A stretch of 64,000 nt of DNA from Armillaria gallica (lineage: Eukaryota; Basidiomycota; Agaricomycetes; Agaricales; Physalacriaceae), in contig JBANDB010000006.1 in the NCBI GenBank assembly GCA_037576215.1, forward strand, positions 2,790,001 through 2,854,000, in the 5' to 3' direction. The notes beneath the pieces are model-generated. The model searched no databases. It was not told the DNA's origin and saw nothing but the letters and a program-made list of their open reading frames with translations. How positions within the stretch are numbered: the stretch's first letter is position 1; every line of letters starts with the position of its first letter. Shown here piece by piece: positions 9,203-22,800 of this stretch. Both the position numbers and the translations under genes were made by a program.

Positions 9203-12200
9203 ATGACGAGCAACTTTGATCTTACCGACAAGACAAATGAAACCCTGAACACTGCTATTCAGCTGGCCAAAGATTCTGCAAATGCTCAAGGTATGCTTCC
9301 GTTCATTCAACAGCGCCTGTGAAAGACTCATTTTTCTTCGCAGTTGCACCGGCTCACATTGCCTTTGTCCTTCTCAACGAAGAAGGCGGAGGAACACCTT
9401 TGTTCGCTTCTGTGGTTGAGAAGGCTGGAGGTGACGCGGTATGTAACTACCATTTCTCGGATGCAGGACGACGAACTGATAACTCTTCCAGGCAGTAGTG
9501 AAGCGTGCACTGAAGAAGCTCCTCGTTCGGCTACCCACGCAGAGCCCTCCACCAGATGAGACCTCCCTCAGTTCCGCCTCCCTCAAGGTTCTGCGGGAAG
9601 CGCAGAGCATCCAGAAGACGATGAACGATTCCTATATTGCTCAAGACCATCTTCTTCTCGCCCTATTGAAAGATTCTTCTATTGCTCCCGTTATTCGAGA
9701 GGCCGGCCTCACCGAAGCTACCCTCAAGACCGCCATTCAAGCAATCCGCGGCAACCGCCGAGTCGAATCCAAGAATGCTGAAGCAGGTTTTGACGCTCTG
9801 CACAAGTATGCTATTGACTTGACCACCTTGGCAGAAGGTATGGATGCCAACGTTGTGATGTACAAACATATATTGACCATTTTGTTCAGAGGGCAAGATT
9901 GATCCTGTCATTGGCCGTGACAACGAGATTCGGCGGGCGATTCGCATTCTATGTCGAAGGTAAGACGACCAGTTCTTTTCGCGTTCACATACTAAACTGC
10001 CTATTAGGACTAAGAATAACCCGGTTCTCATCGGTGAACCTGGTGTCGGCAAAACATCTATTGCTGAAGGCCTCGCTCAACGAATCGTCAAACGTGACGT
10101 CCCCGCTAGTCTGTTTTGTCGCCTGTTCTCCCTTGACATGGGCGCCCTCATGGCGGGTGCCAAGTTCAAGGGAGAGTACGAGGAACGTATCAAGGCCGTC
10201 TTGGACGAGGTCGACAAAGCTGCCGAAAACGGAGGCACTGGAGTCATCCTTTTCATCGACGAGTTGCATCTTATTATGGCCGGCAGAGGAGCAGAAGGTG
10301 GCGGTATGGATGCCGGAAATTTGTTCAAACCTTTACTCGCTCGCGGCAAACTCAGGTGTATCGGTGCTACTACCCTTGCCGAGTACCGGAAATACATTGA
10401 GACGGACGCAGCGTTGGAGCGACGATTCGCTCAAGTCATCGTAAACGAGCCCACGGTATCGGAGACGATCAGCATACTTCGTGGAATCCGGGACAAGTAT
10501 GAGGTCCATCATGGTGTCAGGATCATGGACCCTGCTTTGATTTCCGCAGCGACGTTGGCGCATCGTTATCTGACATCCAGACGTTTACCCGATTCTGCCA
10601 TTGACCTTGTAGACGAAGCATGCGCCAGGTATGTAGAAAGAATTTCATCACTGCTGCCTTTGGTCTAACTTATCTTTCTTTAGCGTACGCGTCACGCGGG
10701 AGACAGAACCCGAGGAAATTGACAAGCTCCAGCGTCGCCTACTCGAACTACAAGTTGAAATCCATGCACTGGAGCGAGAGAAAGATGCGGCTAGCAAAGA
10801 GCGTCTCGTCCTTGCGCGAAAGGCTATTGCGACTGTCGAGGACCAGCTGAAGCCTTTGAAAGCGGCGTACGAGACTGAGAAGAAGAGGGGCGACGAAATT
10901 AACGTCGTCAGGCGCAAGATTGATGAATTGAAAGCCAAGGCAGAAGAGGCAGAACGAAGGTTTGTAGCTTATATTCTAATCGTTCCAATTTTAAGCTGAC
11001 ATGTATTTTCAGATACGACCTTGCCACTGCTTCCGATTTGAAGTACTACGCGTTGCCCGATCTGGTGGCGCGCTTGAAGCAGCTTGAGGACAAGAAAGCT
11101 GCAGAAGACGCCAACGCTGAAGGCGGAGGAACAGACACCGTCACTGCGGAGCACATCGCAGAGATTGTTGCCCGCTGGACTTCAATTCCAGTGACAAGGC
11201 TCATGTCTTCGGAGCGGGAGAAACTTCTAAGGATGGAGAGGATACTGTCGGAGAGCGTAGTTGGTCAGACGGAGGCCGTCAAGGCTGTAGCAAACGCCAT
11301 TCGACTTTCTCGGAGCGGATTGTCAAATCCGTCCCGCCCAATCGCTAGTTTCTTGATGGCGGGACCGTCTGGCACCGGGAAAACCCTTATGGCTAAAACT
11401 GTGAGCATTGTTTAATTTCGTGCATTGATTTTGACTGACTGATCATCCATAGCTTGCCACTCTTCTCTTCGACTCCGCTGATGCAATGATTCGTGTTGAT
11501 GGTTCGGAGTACTCTGAGAAGCACTCCATTGCCCGCTTGATCGGTGCACCACCCGGTAAGTATCGAATTGTTAATCATTGATACGCAAGGTCGCTAATTT
11601 GTTCTTTCAGGATACGTTGGTCATGATGCCGGAGGCCAATTGACCGAGTACATTCGTAGGAAGCCTTACAGCATTGTTTTGATCGACGAGGTGGAAAAGG
11701 CTTGCAGGGAATTTGTTACTCTTTTCCTGCAGGTTCTCGACGATGGTCGGTTGACGGATGGTCAAGGCAGAGTCGTCGACTTCCGTAACACTGTTATCAT
11801 CATGACGTCTAATTTGGGTGCCGCATACCTCAATGATATGGGTGAAGGACCTGTGACTCCCCAGACGAGGTCTTTGGTTGTGGGTGCCATCCAGTCACAC
11901 TTCCCTCCGGAGTTCATCAACCGTATTGATGAAACCATTGTCTTCGTAAGTTTCCATGGTCTATGATTAATTCATCAAACTTATCGTTCTTTGTAGCGCG
12001 CGTTGTCTCGCAAACATGTCCTCAAAATCGTCGACATCCGCCTGCAAGAGGTGCAAGAGCGTCTCGCCGAGAGGAAAATCACTCTCGATCTCGACGAAGC
12101 CGCTAAGCAATACCTCATGTCGGTCGGATACTCGCCCATCTACGGTGCACGCCCTTTGAACCGAGCAATTCAGAGCGATCTTCTCAATCCACTGTCGATG

Positions 12201-12359
12201 ATGATCTTGTCAGACCGTGTCCGTGATGGAGAGGTTGTCCAGGTACGCTTTGATGGACCTCACAACCGTCTCACCATCATTCCCAACCATGAGGGAACGG
12301 TCGTGGAGGACTACATGGATGTTGATGATGACATTGAAATTGAGGAACTTATGGACTAG
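9203..12359 (+). CDS. HSP104: Hsp104/ClpB AAA+ disaggregase
   Basis: Hexameric ATPase that threads aggregated proteins through its pore with Hsp70 help; cytosolic and nuclear in fungi. Ten exons (9203-9290, 9344-9438, 9492-9837, 9890-9959, 10008-10628, 10684-10959, 11013-11400, 11453-11555, 11611-11945, 11997-12359) give 894 aa, close to the roughly 908 aa of yeast Hsp104. Order of domains: Clp N domain; AAA-1 with Walker A GEPGVGKT, Walker B LFIDELH and the FKGEYEER pore loop; a coiled-coil M domain ([18 protein letters not shown]); AAA-2 with Walker A GPSGTGKT, pore loop GYVGHDAGG, Walker [11 protein letters not shown] and the INRIDE arginine finger region. The C-terminus is acidic ([13 protein letters not shown]), as in the cytosolic form rather than mitochondrial Hsp78. 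All introns close in phase. Confidence 0.96.
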
Positions 12360-12607
12360 ATTTGACTGGACTTGTATCTGTACATTAGTAGTGTATTCAT
12401 CATGGGTTTGCTAGCATCATCTGTAATATAGTAGCATCTCAACGCACTTTTGGCTTGTAATTCGTGAGTGCAACGTTCGTGGAAATAGAGTGAGCCAATC
12501 CACCGGGTCTGACGAATAAATAATTTTTATGTTTTATTTATTTTATTCAATTTACTATTCAAGTCGCGTGATCGCCATCAGGCTATGGGCAACTTGGGGA
12601 ATGAAAC

Positions 12608-14804
12608 ATGAGGATGAACGATGACCACTACGTGCATTCTCTAGCCGACTATCTGACTATCCCTTTCTCCGGAGATCTTCGGGAACATCCAGCTCTCTCT
12701 ATAATGACCTTCTCCCCGTCAAATCATGCCTCGACCTCAGGGATTTTCTGGTTCGGCATCATCTTTGGCCTCCTTGCCTCATGCCTGCAGTCAGCTGGGA
12801 TTACGATTCAAAGAAAGTCGCATGTTCTCAATGAACGTCTACCGGAGGGAGAGAAGCGTGTCGAACATAGGAGACCGTATGTTTACATACCTTGCGTGGC
12901 CCTCTATTTCACCCGCTGACAGTTTGAATCACATCTAGTCTTTGGCTACTGGGGTTCGCCGTGTTTATCTCATCCAATGTCGTCGGTTCTTTGGTCCAAA
13001 TAGCATCCCTTCCCGTCGTCATTCTCGCACCGCTGGGCGCCGTGTCGTTGTTATGGAACGCATTTTTCGCACATTTGATCCTTGAAGACGTGTTCTCACC
13101 CTGGATGATCCTCGGGACACTGTTCATCGCAGGCGGCGCAGTACTGATAGCCATTTTTGGAATCGTACCGGAGCCCACTCGTTCTTTGGAAGACCTTTTA
13201 GGGTTATTTAGACGACCAGCTTTCGTGGCATATTTCTCGCTGCTCGGAGCCGTTGTTCTCATTAGTCTTGCCATTGTATGTTCCTCTTTATTCTGGCCCA
13301 AATTGTGTTCTTATATATACCGCAGACACACATTGCAGAGTATTCCCTTTCCCGACGTATCGCCCACTCTGATACAGAGTCCAACACACCAAGTGATCTT
13401 CCCTTTAATCTCCCGGCGGACCCGTCTGTTTTGACGGCAGGTATTACCGACACTATCACCGAAACTATCACGACAGAGCGGACACCCTTACTTGACCGCA
13501 AATCACCACAATCACCTTCACTTAATTTGTCAAAGCGCGATCCTGATCACCGGTCCATCAATCGAACACGTCTCATCCTTGCTATCTCCTATGCTTCATT
13601 CTCTGGTATCATTTCAGGAATGTGTCTTCTCTTCGCCAAGAGCGGCGTTGAGCTTCTGTTATTAACATTAAGAGGAGACAACCAGTTCTGGCGCTGGCAA
13701 GCATGGGTTCTCGTCCTCGGCTTAGTAGCTTTTGCGTTACTACAGCTGTGGTACCTTCACAAAGCTTTGGTGTTGGCTAGTCCAACACTGGTTTGTCCAT
13801 GTGAGCGGGGTTTTTCATTTGCGTGTGTAAATCACTAAATATCACATGCACTGTCAGCGGCATTTTGCTTTTATAATCTATCGTCGATCTTGAATGGGCT
13901 GGTCTACTTCAACCAATTTTCCCTTATCCCTCCTCTGCATCTGTGCCTAGTAGTTCTAGGTATTGTCGTTCTGCTGGGTGGGGTGTGGATTGTCAGCATA
14001 CAGGCTGGGGATGGAGAAGTTGAGCCATGGAATGGCGACAACGATCTTAGTGATGAAGAAATGCTTGAAGAAGCTGTTCCGAGTCAGCCGGAAATCACAC
14101 TCTCAGACAGCCCTACTGCACCCATTCTCCCTCGCCACATCAGAAGACCAGACGTTGAAGAATTGCCATGGGGAAGTCGCTCAGAGCCTATCATGCATCT
14201 TCCAGCAGCTACGGGCCTGGGGCTTGACCTTGGGTTAGATCGTCCCCTACCCCCTCAGCCAACTATTTCCCTATCAGAAGCATCAGAAAGAATTCAACAA
14301 TCACACATTACTAGCTTCAATACGGGCCAGTCTCACCGGCGAAGGCCGACCATGGATGATTATACCCTTTCGCGCCATCATCACCGTGCGCCATCATATA
14401 CCGCTCTACATTCCCATTCACACACGCATAATTTGCAACTGTCGCCACCGTTGAACTCGCGGAACACTGTTTCAACACTGGCTGGAGCTGGTTTCCAGAT
14501 TGGACTGTCTGCCTTGAGTCCAGGTTTCTCGATCGTTCCTCGGGAACGTCGACGAAGGACTAGCGCCTTGGGAATGGGCGCGTCCATTAGCGGAGAGGAA
14601 GGTGATATAGAAAGGATGGAGAGGGCACGGCGAAGAACCGTGAGTGAAGGGAATGTGAGAACGGATGTGGTTCTGGATTCGGAACACCGAGACCCGGAAG
14701 ATGGAGCGGGTCCTGTTGCACCGAATAGTCCCAAAGGGAAGGGGAAGGGGAAGTCGACGAGACGCTGGGCATGGCTTAGAAGGACATTTATAGGACGGGA
14801 CTGA
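12608..14804 (+). CDS. NIPA (DUF803)-family putative magnesium transporter
   Basis: Polytopic membrane protein of the drug/metabolite transporter superfamily. Four exons (12608-12876, 12939-13275, 13326-13800, 13858-14804) give 675 aa. A second in-frame ATG at 12704 would give 643 aa and starts just before the first membrane helix, so either start is possible. Family landmarks: SAGITIQRKSH in helix 1, NVVGSLVQIASLPVVILAPLGAVS and the WMILGTLFIAGGA helices, a loop with Ser/Thr-rich cytosolic text, then helices near GIISGMCLLFAKSG and NQFSLIPPLHLCLVV. A long soluble tail of about 270 aa (acidic, then Ser/Arg-rich, ending KSTRRWAWLRRTFIGRD) follows. Human NIPA proteins move Mg2+; substrate here is unproven. 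Confidence 0.82.
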
Positions 14805-15233
14805 GTATTTGTACATGCTAATACCTTTTTTATATATTTTAGTGTTAATATTAGATTCTGACGCGGCGCACGTGATCGCGATGCTTCGATTCGCATCCGT
14901 GTCAGACGCTAGTTGGATGTAGACTATTTCAAGCTCCCAAAGCTCGTGTTGTTTTGCATTTTCGGGACGCGCATTTTCGGGCATCTCCCCTTCAGGAGAA
15001 GGGGATCCAGGGGTGTGAAATTAACGATATGACTAGGAACGCGCGAACGAAGGAAAATTTAGACCCTGCACAGGGTCGCAATAGACTAATCAAGTAGGCT
15101 ACTGGCGAAGGTGGAAGCATTTTTGCTTCCTTTCCTCTCTTTTATCTTAGCAGCTACTTGGTAGCAGCACTGTCCATTCCTTCAACTGCCGACGCTCGTT
15201 TGACTTCTTTTTTTTTGTAACTTATCGCCATCG
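14805..15233. other. Intergenic region with a small repeat and hairpin
   Basis: No coding signal that I trust. It should hold the 3' end of the NIPA-type gene and the promoter of the DENN gene. A direct repeat and a hairpin inside it are listed separately. A CT-rich tract (TTCCTTTCCTCTCTTTT, near 15127-15143) precedes the DENN start. Confidence 0.45.
14956..15005. repeat. Short direct repeat followed by an 8-bp stem hairpin
   Basis: GCATTTTCGGG occurs twice (14956-14966 and 14971-14981). Directly after it, TCCCCTTC (14986-14993) and its exact reverse complement GAAGGGGA (14998-15005) flank a four-base AGGA loop. This could be a footprint of an element, an RNA structure in a 3' untranslated region, or chance. 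Confidence 0.5.
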
Positions 15234-18200
15234 ATGGCGTTCAACGGTGCAACGAGCGTAGGATTGGAGGTGGAGCGGCTTCGGTCCCGGTTTTCAGAGC
15301 AGTCGCTAAGCGAGAGACAAAGTGGTTTCGGCGGAGGAAAGAGAAAAGTTACAGGACCCAAAAAGGAGAACGGGTTGGACCCCAGAGGTGGACCCCAGTT
15401 GGACCCCTCAATCAGTAGTCCGATCGGCAACAGCAGTATTGGTCACGGCATATCTTCTTCCATTATCAAACACGGCGACGACGACCAGCCCAACGACGCC
15501 CTTGCCAATGAGCTCGACTATATAACTGTCACTGCTCCCAACGGCAGCTTTCCTTCCCACCAATTCCGTGGCGATAAGGCATCTCGCATCCTTGGTATCA
15601 AGCATCGCAGGAGTATGGAACCCATCCCCGCTTCTGCTCGCACCTCAATCGTTTCCACTCGTTCCGCCCGTGATGGCCTTCCTGCACCTTCCTTCACCCC
15701 TACTTCTCCTCTCACTTCCCTCTATGTAGTATCAGGCCTGCCAAAGTCGCCTCATACTTGGACTCTCGCTGACCCAGACTCTGTCCTTGGTCTCCATCAC
15801 AGCGATGGTGCTGTTAGTCGTTGGTGGCGTCCAGAAGTTTTGGGTAGCACCGTCAGTCCAGGCGCCGGTGGCGGTAAGAAAAAGAAACGCGGTAAAGGTG
15901 AGGAAGTCATGAAGGGAGCCGGCGCTCTCAGCAAGCAGGAAGTCGGTAAAATGCTTTCCAAGGCTCTCAAGGCGCGTTCATTTTTTCTTCCGTAGCTCCT
16001 GTATCCATCCTTATTATTTTCTATTTAGCTCTCATTCACTCGTGAAGTTGAGGTCATTGCTTCTACACTGCAACCAGCATCTACTATTCACACATTTACC
16101 TTTACTCTACCTGCTCCAAGTACACCTCTTGCTCCCTCTGCATCTGGAGAGTTGCTTCGCGCCTCTGTTCTCTCTTCATCGGAAAATCGCTCTTCAGCGG
16201 CTACTTTTTCATATCCTTACTCTGATGACCCCTTTGTCCGCCCGTCGTCAAGCTATCTCGGCCCCCCCAGTCTTCTAGGCCATGGTGCTCATAACCAAGC
16301 GGCTGCTTCCCCCACTGACACTACTTCTAAGAGCAATACAGTCGCCTATCATGGTGTCTGCCTTACGGTCTGGTCCCACGCTGACGCTGAACGTAGCACA
16401 GCTATCCGCCGCACCTTGGAGGCCGGACGTTCTCGTAAAGAGTCAGCTCAGTCCCTTGTTGCATCACGTATCAAGAACCTCAGAGCAGATGCCGCTGGTC
16501 TTGGAGGCAGTGACATCGATCCCAGCGTCCAAGCTCGCCGAAGCGCCCGGAAGAGCGCTCGCGGCCCCTGGGCAGATGCAGACACTGACGGGGAAACCGA
16601 GGGCGAAGGTGCCATGAGTGAAAGTGACTTTGAGGTTGCTAGCACCGTTGGCCATGGACCAGGAGAAAGCACTCTGTTCCTTCCTGGAGATACAGTTTTC
16701 TGGCTTCCTTATGCACTCAGTGAGTTATACATTCAACGGTTTCTATTGCTACATCTTATGCTCGTTATTCCCTCAGCTCTTGTCTCGCGGCACCCAGTGT
16801 ACGATTTAATGCGCGACTATCTCACACTCTCGTGGGCTCGCTTTTCCAAGGATGTGCAATCGCATACATTGCAGATCTCTAAGATCCTCGCTCACCCAGC
16901 TCCCCGTGCTGGAGATCTTATCAAGTTAGATGCTAGCCCTCGCGGAGACAGCAGCGAGTCCAGCTTGGAAGTTATTGCTCGATTCCCAGGCGGACTGGAC
17001 TTTGGCCGAGGATTAGTGGACATCAATTTCACCATGTGGCCGTTGTTCAAGTGCCTGAACATTGACAACATTCTGACCATATGCGAGGTACAAGATCACA
17101 CTTTCATCTCTAAACATAGGGTTAACGGTTGACGACTTGACGTCCAGATTGCTTTGGCCCCGACTGGTCGAATCTTGTTCTTCTCCAGGCATCCCGCCTT
17201 ACTGGGGGTACGTTTATATTGCTATGCAACGGTGTTATTCGCTCACTTTGCTCAAGATTGCCGTCCATACTATCAAGTACCTAGCAGAACTCAGGGGATG
17301 GAACGGAATTGCGCTTCCTGCGGTCCATTCTCGCGACGCCAAGATCTACATTGATGATCCCGGCCCGTGGATCATGGGTTTAGCGACAGAAGCGAGATAT
17401 AGCGTCCGTCCTGCATCTGAAGTCTGCGTCTGTGACTTGTAAGTCATTTTGGATTCAATTATGTTTTTGATTGAATCTAATCAGCTTCTCAGGGATATTA
17501 ACTACGTGTTAGTACCGCGTTTTTACATGCCCGACAACGTGTTGAATGATCTCTCACAGGAGCTGCCCTTCGCCCCCGGCTGGCGTTGTTTCTACGAAGC
17601 AACAAAGAGAAAAATATAGGCAACGCCTATTGGCTGCATTTGAGTCACATTATCATCCGGATCACTCAGTGCCCAGGTTTGTACTGTATCTTCCCCGATT
17701 TTTCACATACTTATTTGCCCTGTAGTGAGTTCAAGGAGGCATTTCCGGCAGGCCGCTTCAGACCGGTTTGCAAGATTCAAGCCAAACGTGGTGCCTCATC
17801 TACCGCAGTTGCTGATCAAATTAAACCTCCTGACTGGTGGCACTCGACGCGTATCATTCAAGCTTTTGACAGCGTGCTACAGGATAAGGTATGTGGATAC
17901 ATTTCGAACTGTGGCGTGCCAGTGACGCGTATCTTTCGTTAGTACAAGAAACCGTCGTTCTTGCGAAGGATTGGAATGTTTGGGAGTGTCAGACGGCCCC
18001 CTCAGCTTACAGCAGCAGAACAGCTTATCCAGCTATCCATCCGAAAGCGTGCTACTGCCTTCGTTGACGCGCGCGATGATCTGGAAACTAAGATCGGACG
18101 TCTATCCCGCCGACTCAACTTCCTAATGACCGAGTCTGATTTGTGGAGAGATAAATTTGTCACCTTCGAACAGTATGCAGAAAAACTGAGCGCGGAGGCC

Positions 18201-19658
18201 AATCAACTCAGAGCCAAAATCAACAAAGAGCAGAGGGAGACCAAACGATTGTCCGGATTGGTGACTTTGACGGCAGTCGAAAAGACCAAGCTACAGAATC
18301 GTGAGTGCATCATCTACATATCAAGGTGCTCTGAAAGTGACATATTTGTTATATAGAGCTGAAGGAAACGGAGATGGCACACAAGGACGCCATGTCTGAG
18401 CTAGAGACGATGAAAGAAACCATGGACAGGATGGAGCAAGAACGTACCGAGATGATTGCAGAGGTCGAGGCCCAGATCGAAAGGGCGCTGCTTTCCATGG
18501 CTGTTGGGGTAGAAGAATCGGACTACGGGAGCTCGCGTCCCAATAGCCGTCCCAGCAGTCGCCTGTCCTCCTTCTCAGCTCCGCGATCTAGGCGGACCAG
18601 TGACGCTGGGAAAACGCGTCATTTACGTTCATTTGGGACGGAATCAACACTAGCAGAATCCTACGATGGGGACAGCGTGGAACCGGTTGAGAAGATCGAG
18701 CGCAAGACAGGGACAATCGAAGAAGATGACGAAGATGAACCTCCTCTGTCACCCGCGAGGAAGAAAAGGTTCTCTGCAACTGAGGTTGATGTCCCTCAAG
18801 ATGGAATGAATGCTGTGGATGAGGGAATTAGCCAAAAAAGTGACAAGATTGCTCAGAAGGTCTTGGAGATACAACAGAAGGTTTGTTTCGTTATATTTCA
18901 CTTCTTTACGATACTAACAATGTCACGATCAGCTTGAAACCGCTCTTGCTACTGAACGTCGAGCAGCTAAGTGGAGACGTCAGGTTTCGCAGGAGAGCGA
19001 GGACGATGTGTCGATGTCAGAATCTGCTCGTTCTCAACATTCATCGAGTAGCAGGACATTCACCAAGACACCTACAAAACACAGGAAAAGGAGTAGTACT
19101 GCCTCGTCGAGCCAGACGAGTACGCACACCGAGGAGGCTCCCAAGCTGCCGAAGTCGCCTCATCGTACCCTGTTTATCAAAACGTCAGAAACGGGCAGCG
19201 CCACTCCCACTCGGCGTTCAGTGTCAGATGCGAGTCGTGTCGAACAAAGTACACCAGAGCCCGTTCCTATTCGAAAAATCTCCTCCGGCGCTTCACTGAG
19301 TGCGACGAGACTCTCCCAAGCAACGCCGACAACACCAGGTCTTACTCCTGTTATTGCTGGTGCTACCGATGACTCCGACACTGATTTCCAGAGCGCCTAC
19401 TCGGCCAGTCCGCGTGGGAGCTATGGCAGTCTCGAAAGCACTCGGGGCTTTCCACATGTCAGCAATGGCGACGAGACTGCGATTGGAATAGTCAACGATT
19501 TGCCTGACGATTTCGGCAAGCCTGTCCCCGTTTTCAGCAAGCACCGAGAACGCAATGACAGCGCGGCCACTACTACCCATTTCCAGCCGAAGTTGAGTCC
19601 TACTTTAAGTCAGGACACCGAATCGTTGCCTTCTGAAGCTTCGGAAGAGCTGAACTAA
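15234..19658 (+). CDS. DENN-domain (AEX-3) protein, putative Rab GEF
   Basis: DENN modules exchange nucleotide on Rab GTPases at membranes. Eleven exons (15234-15971, 16029-16719, 16777-17087, 17148-17207, 17257-17438, 17493-17507, 17560-17676, 17726-17888, 17943-18300, 18357-18880, 18933-19658) give 1294 aa. The core cDENN block is clear: MWPLFKCLNIDNILTICE, APTGRILFFSRHPALLG, TIKYLAELRGWNGIALP, YIDDPGPWIMGL, then VCVCDLDINYV. The uDENN part (TREVEVIASTLQPAS; VAYHGVCLTVWSHAD) is upstream with a Ser/Arg-rich insertion. After it come a dDENN-like segment, a coiled coil (residues about 800-930) and a Ser/Thr-rich disordered tail. Odd features: the first intron seems to be GC-AG, and exon 6 is 15 nt. 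Which Rab it serves cannot be read from sequence. Confidence 0.88.
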
Positions 19659-19851
19659 CAGATATACAAATTCCCCTATGCATATTCCCATTCTAACTAA
19701 TTGTCCGTCGACTATTTTGTCTGTTTTGGATCCATGTTATTTTATTATACATATTTGCAAGTGTGTACACAATTGGTTTCTAGTAGCAAATACTATACAG
19801 TTCATGTTCTATCCGTTAAAGTGAAGTCCCAAGGAATGCTTGTAAGGTTTA

Positions 19852-22800
19852 TCATCCTTCCATTCGACGCCGCAGATTGAAAGCTCTGACCACCCCTGCA
19901 ACCCTGTCGAAGAACCAGCTCTGGGAATTTTTGTCCGGAATAAAGACAAATTTGTCATGCTCCCTCCCAGCCTTGTGCGCAAAGCGAATACCGGTATCCT
20001 CGACCGTCACTCCTTGGACCTCGGTGAGCGGAAGGTCCCAATCTAATCTGAGCCTTTTCGACCAAAATGACAGCACCCGGGACGCCGTAAGCAGGACTAC
20101 ATTGTCGCTTCCAGGGGAGTCTAGATAAAGTCATCGAATATCAGTGGACACGAAAGATGAAAGCAGATTAACCACGAACTGAAATGAGCCACGTAGCTTT
20201 CTTTGCGATAGGCACCATTGTTAAGATCTCGCATCCAGTATTGTCCCATAGCATCGCGAGATGAGTATGGCTAAACATCCTGTTAACAGTGCCAGAGACA
20301 ATAAAAAGGAAACTGCTCACAATTAAGACACCATCGGAGGGCACTAGACGAGGCTATCAAAGTATTGGTAACTTATAAAGAAGAAAAGAAAGGGCTTCAC
20401 GAACCAAGCGTACTCGGTCCCTCTCTGGGTTGTCGAATACAGTAGTGGTGTTCCGCACACCTAATGGGAAGATTTCCAGGTCTGGAGTTGAGATCTTACT
20501 AGTGATACTTACCAGCCGATACGTTCGACACAAGATCAAAAACACCAACAACAGGTTTAGTGACCGCACTAGAGAACATGAGAGGATGCAATAGGCAAAA
20601 GAGATCGCATACCCAACAACCCCTTTTCCGACACCTTTAAAGAATCCATATGCACCTCCAGATTCGGCACCTTCGTAGGGTTTCATCTATTGGTAACGTT
20701 AGTAACTGCGTCAAATATGAATTGACCGGATATGTACCACAACGCCTTCAAAGGCACTGGCGACGCTTGTCGCTAAAGCTTCCCCGCCAGCAGTTACGCC
20801 ATAGCTTTACGCAATGTGCTGTCAGCCTCGGATGGCAAATAGATTCAAGTTCACGTACATGGCATGACGCGGTTTATTTCTGCGCTGCGTCATCCTTCGA
20901 CGAGCCTGATACTCGGAATCGAATGTTGCCACTGATATACCTAGATGACCAAGAGTTAAAAGCTATGCGAACTACGGAAATGTTATCTGACCTTTGCCAA
21001 CGCTACTGGTAAACTTCGTCATACTATCGCTAAGTCCAAAAATTGTTTTCTTCACGAAACTCGCTGCACCCTGTTTGTTGTTAGATTGATGCAGGCACAC
21101 CACAGAGCTGTTACCTTAGCAAGACCAATGCCCAACTCTTTGTTCCCGTGCATAACAACACCATTGAAGGGTTCGTAGAATATATCTGCGACCCCAGAGC
21201 TGACATTGGTGAAGAGACCAACAGGGTTACCAATGAAGTCAGCCGACCCTAGGATACGGTAGAGCTGACGAAGGACATCTTGTCGATAATGGTACGTTAT
21301 GCGGCTCTGAAGCTCTGGGAAATTGAGGCGCATATCCTTTATCGCAAGGGCGTTCATCTCCAGTGGTGCATCATTGATGTTTCCTACTGTCATCGTCAGA
21401 GCATTCACAACGACAGCCAAGGGGTTCCTAATGCTAAGCCTAACAGGAAGTATTGAGTACGACTTCAGTGAGATTGAGGGATTGCGGCATACTTTTCCTC
21501 GCTGCTGACTCTTTCCGTACGCATGAAGGATAAGGATAACTTGATGGGTTGCAGTTCCAACACTTCAAAGTATAGTTCCTGACCAGCGGATGTTTCTTTT
21601 GGTTCTGATATAACATCAGCATCCTGGATTAATACACTGATTTGCATGTTAATTACGGTTGAAACCCAAGGACAAAAAACTCACTCGTCCACGCCTGCCT
21701 CCCACGAGGCACCTTGAATCTGAGTGAGGTCATAGATGGAGAAAAGAAGGTCTTCGTCAGCTTCAATGGTCAGTGCTTGTAACAGGATGGAACAATATTT
21801 GATGAAGAAAACGCCGTGTTCTAGATTATATTAGTAAATGAATAGATCTCCTAGTACGAACATTACCTGCATCATTCAGCCAGATTATTGAGGCTTGTAC
21901 AGTTGGCAGGGGAGCGACTCCGTTGGATTCTTTGGGCATAGGTGTAGGCTGGAGAATGACTGGATAAAGAGCATCATGTAGTTGATTGTCGATCTGCAGA
22001 TTCCCGCAAGAGATATTGACTGTCTGTGCTACTGGACTGTTGGAATAATCAAAGGACAGTGTGTTCATTGACACGAATATAACTTCGATTAATCGGCGGT
22101 TGACCAACGAGATCCCGATACCGGCGAAGTTAACGCTGAATCCAAACGTCGGGACAATGTCTTCAGTGATGGCCTCAAAAGCTTCCGAACTGGAGGTGGT
22201 ATCCTGTCTTGAGATGGAACCGGAAAGACTTTTGTTCTTGGGCTTATAGAGACTGTGCTCTGGATTATAATTCGTGATTCGCAGGATCTGCCTATGCCCG
22301 TCCGCACGGACATCGAGAGAGACTATCCGATTGCGTTGTCCGTCCTTTGGATTCACTGATGAGTAACTACTCGCCACACAAAAAAGTGCAACATACATTA
22401 AATCTGAAAGGGACTAGATTGCCGATCTCCATAATATCAATGACGCGACGAGACCCATTGATGGCCAGGGTGATGTTTTTGTCTCGTGAAGCAGGGTAAT
22501 CCCAAGCATACGGCAAGGATGTGTGAGGGGCTACGGTGTAAATAGGATTCGATTTTGTTGCACGGTTGGAATCATCACGGGTGTCCTGTAACAAGCGTAA
22601 GCCACCGGAAAATATTGCCAGTAGAATCGCTATACCCGCTGGCTGAAGGAAAAGGCGGAATCACTGCCATTTTCTATCAGGAAAGGCCATTCGTTCCCGC
22701 CCGACGCGAATGACACGAAGATGGTTGATCCGTCAAGTTTTACATCAGCACGTATCAAGCGCATGTCTTCGTTCTTCCCTCCAGGACTTCTTAGCCTGAA

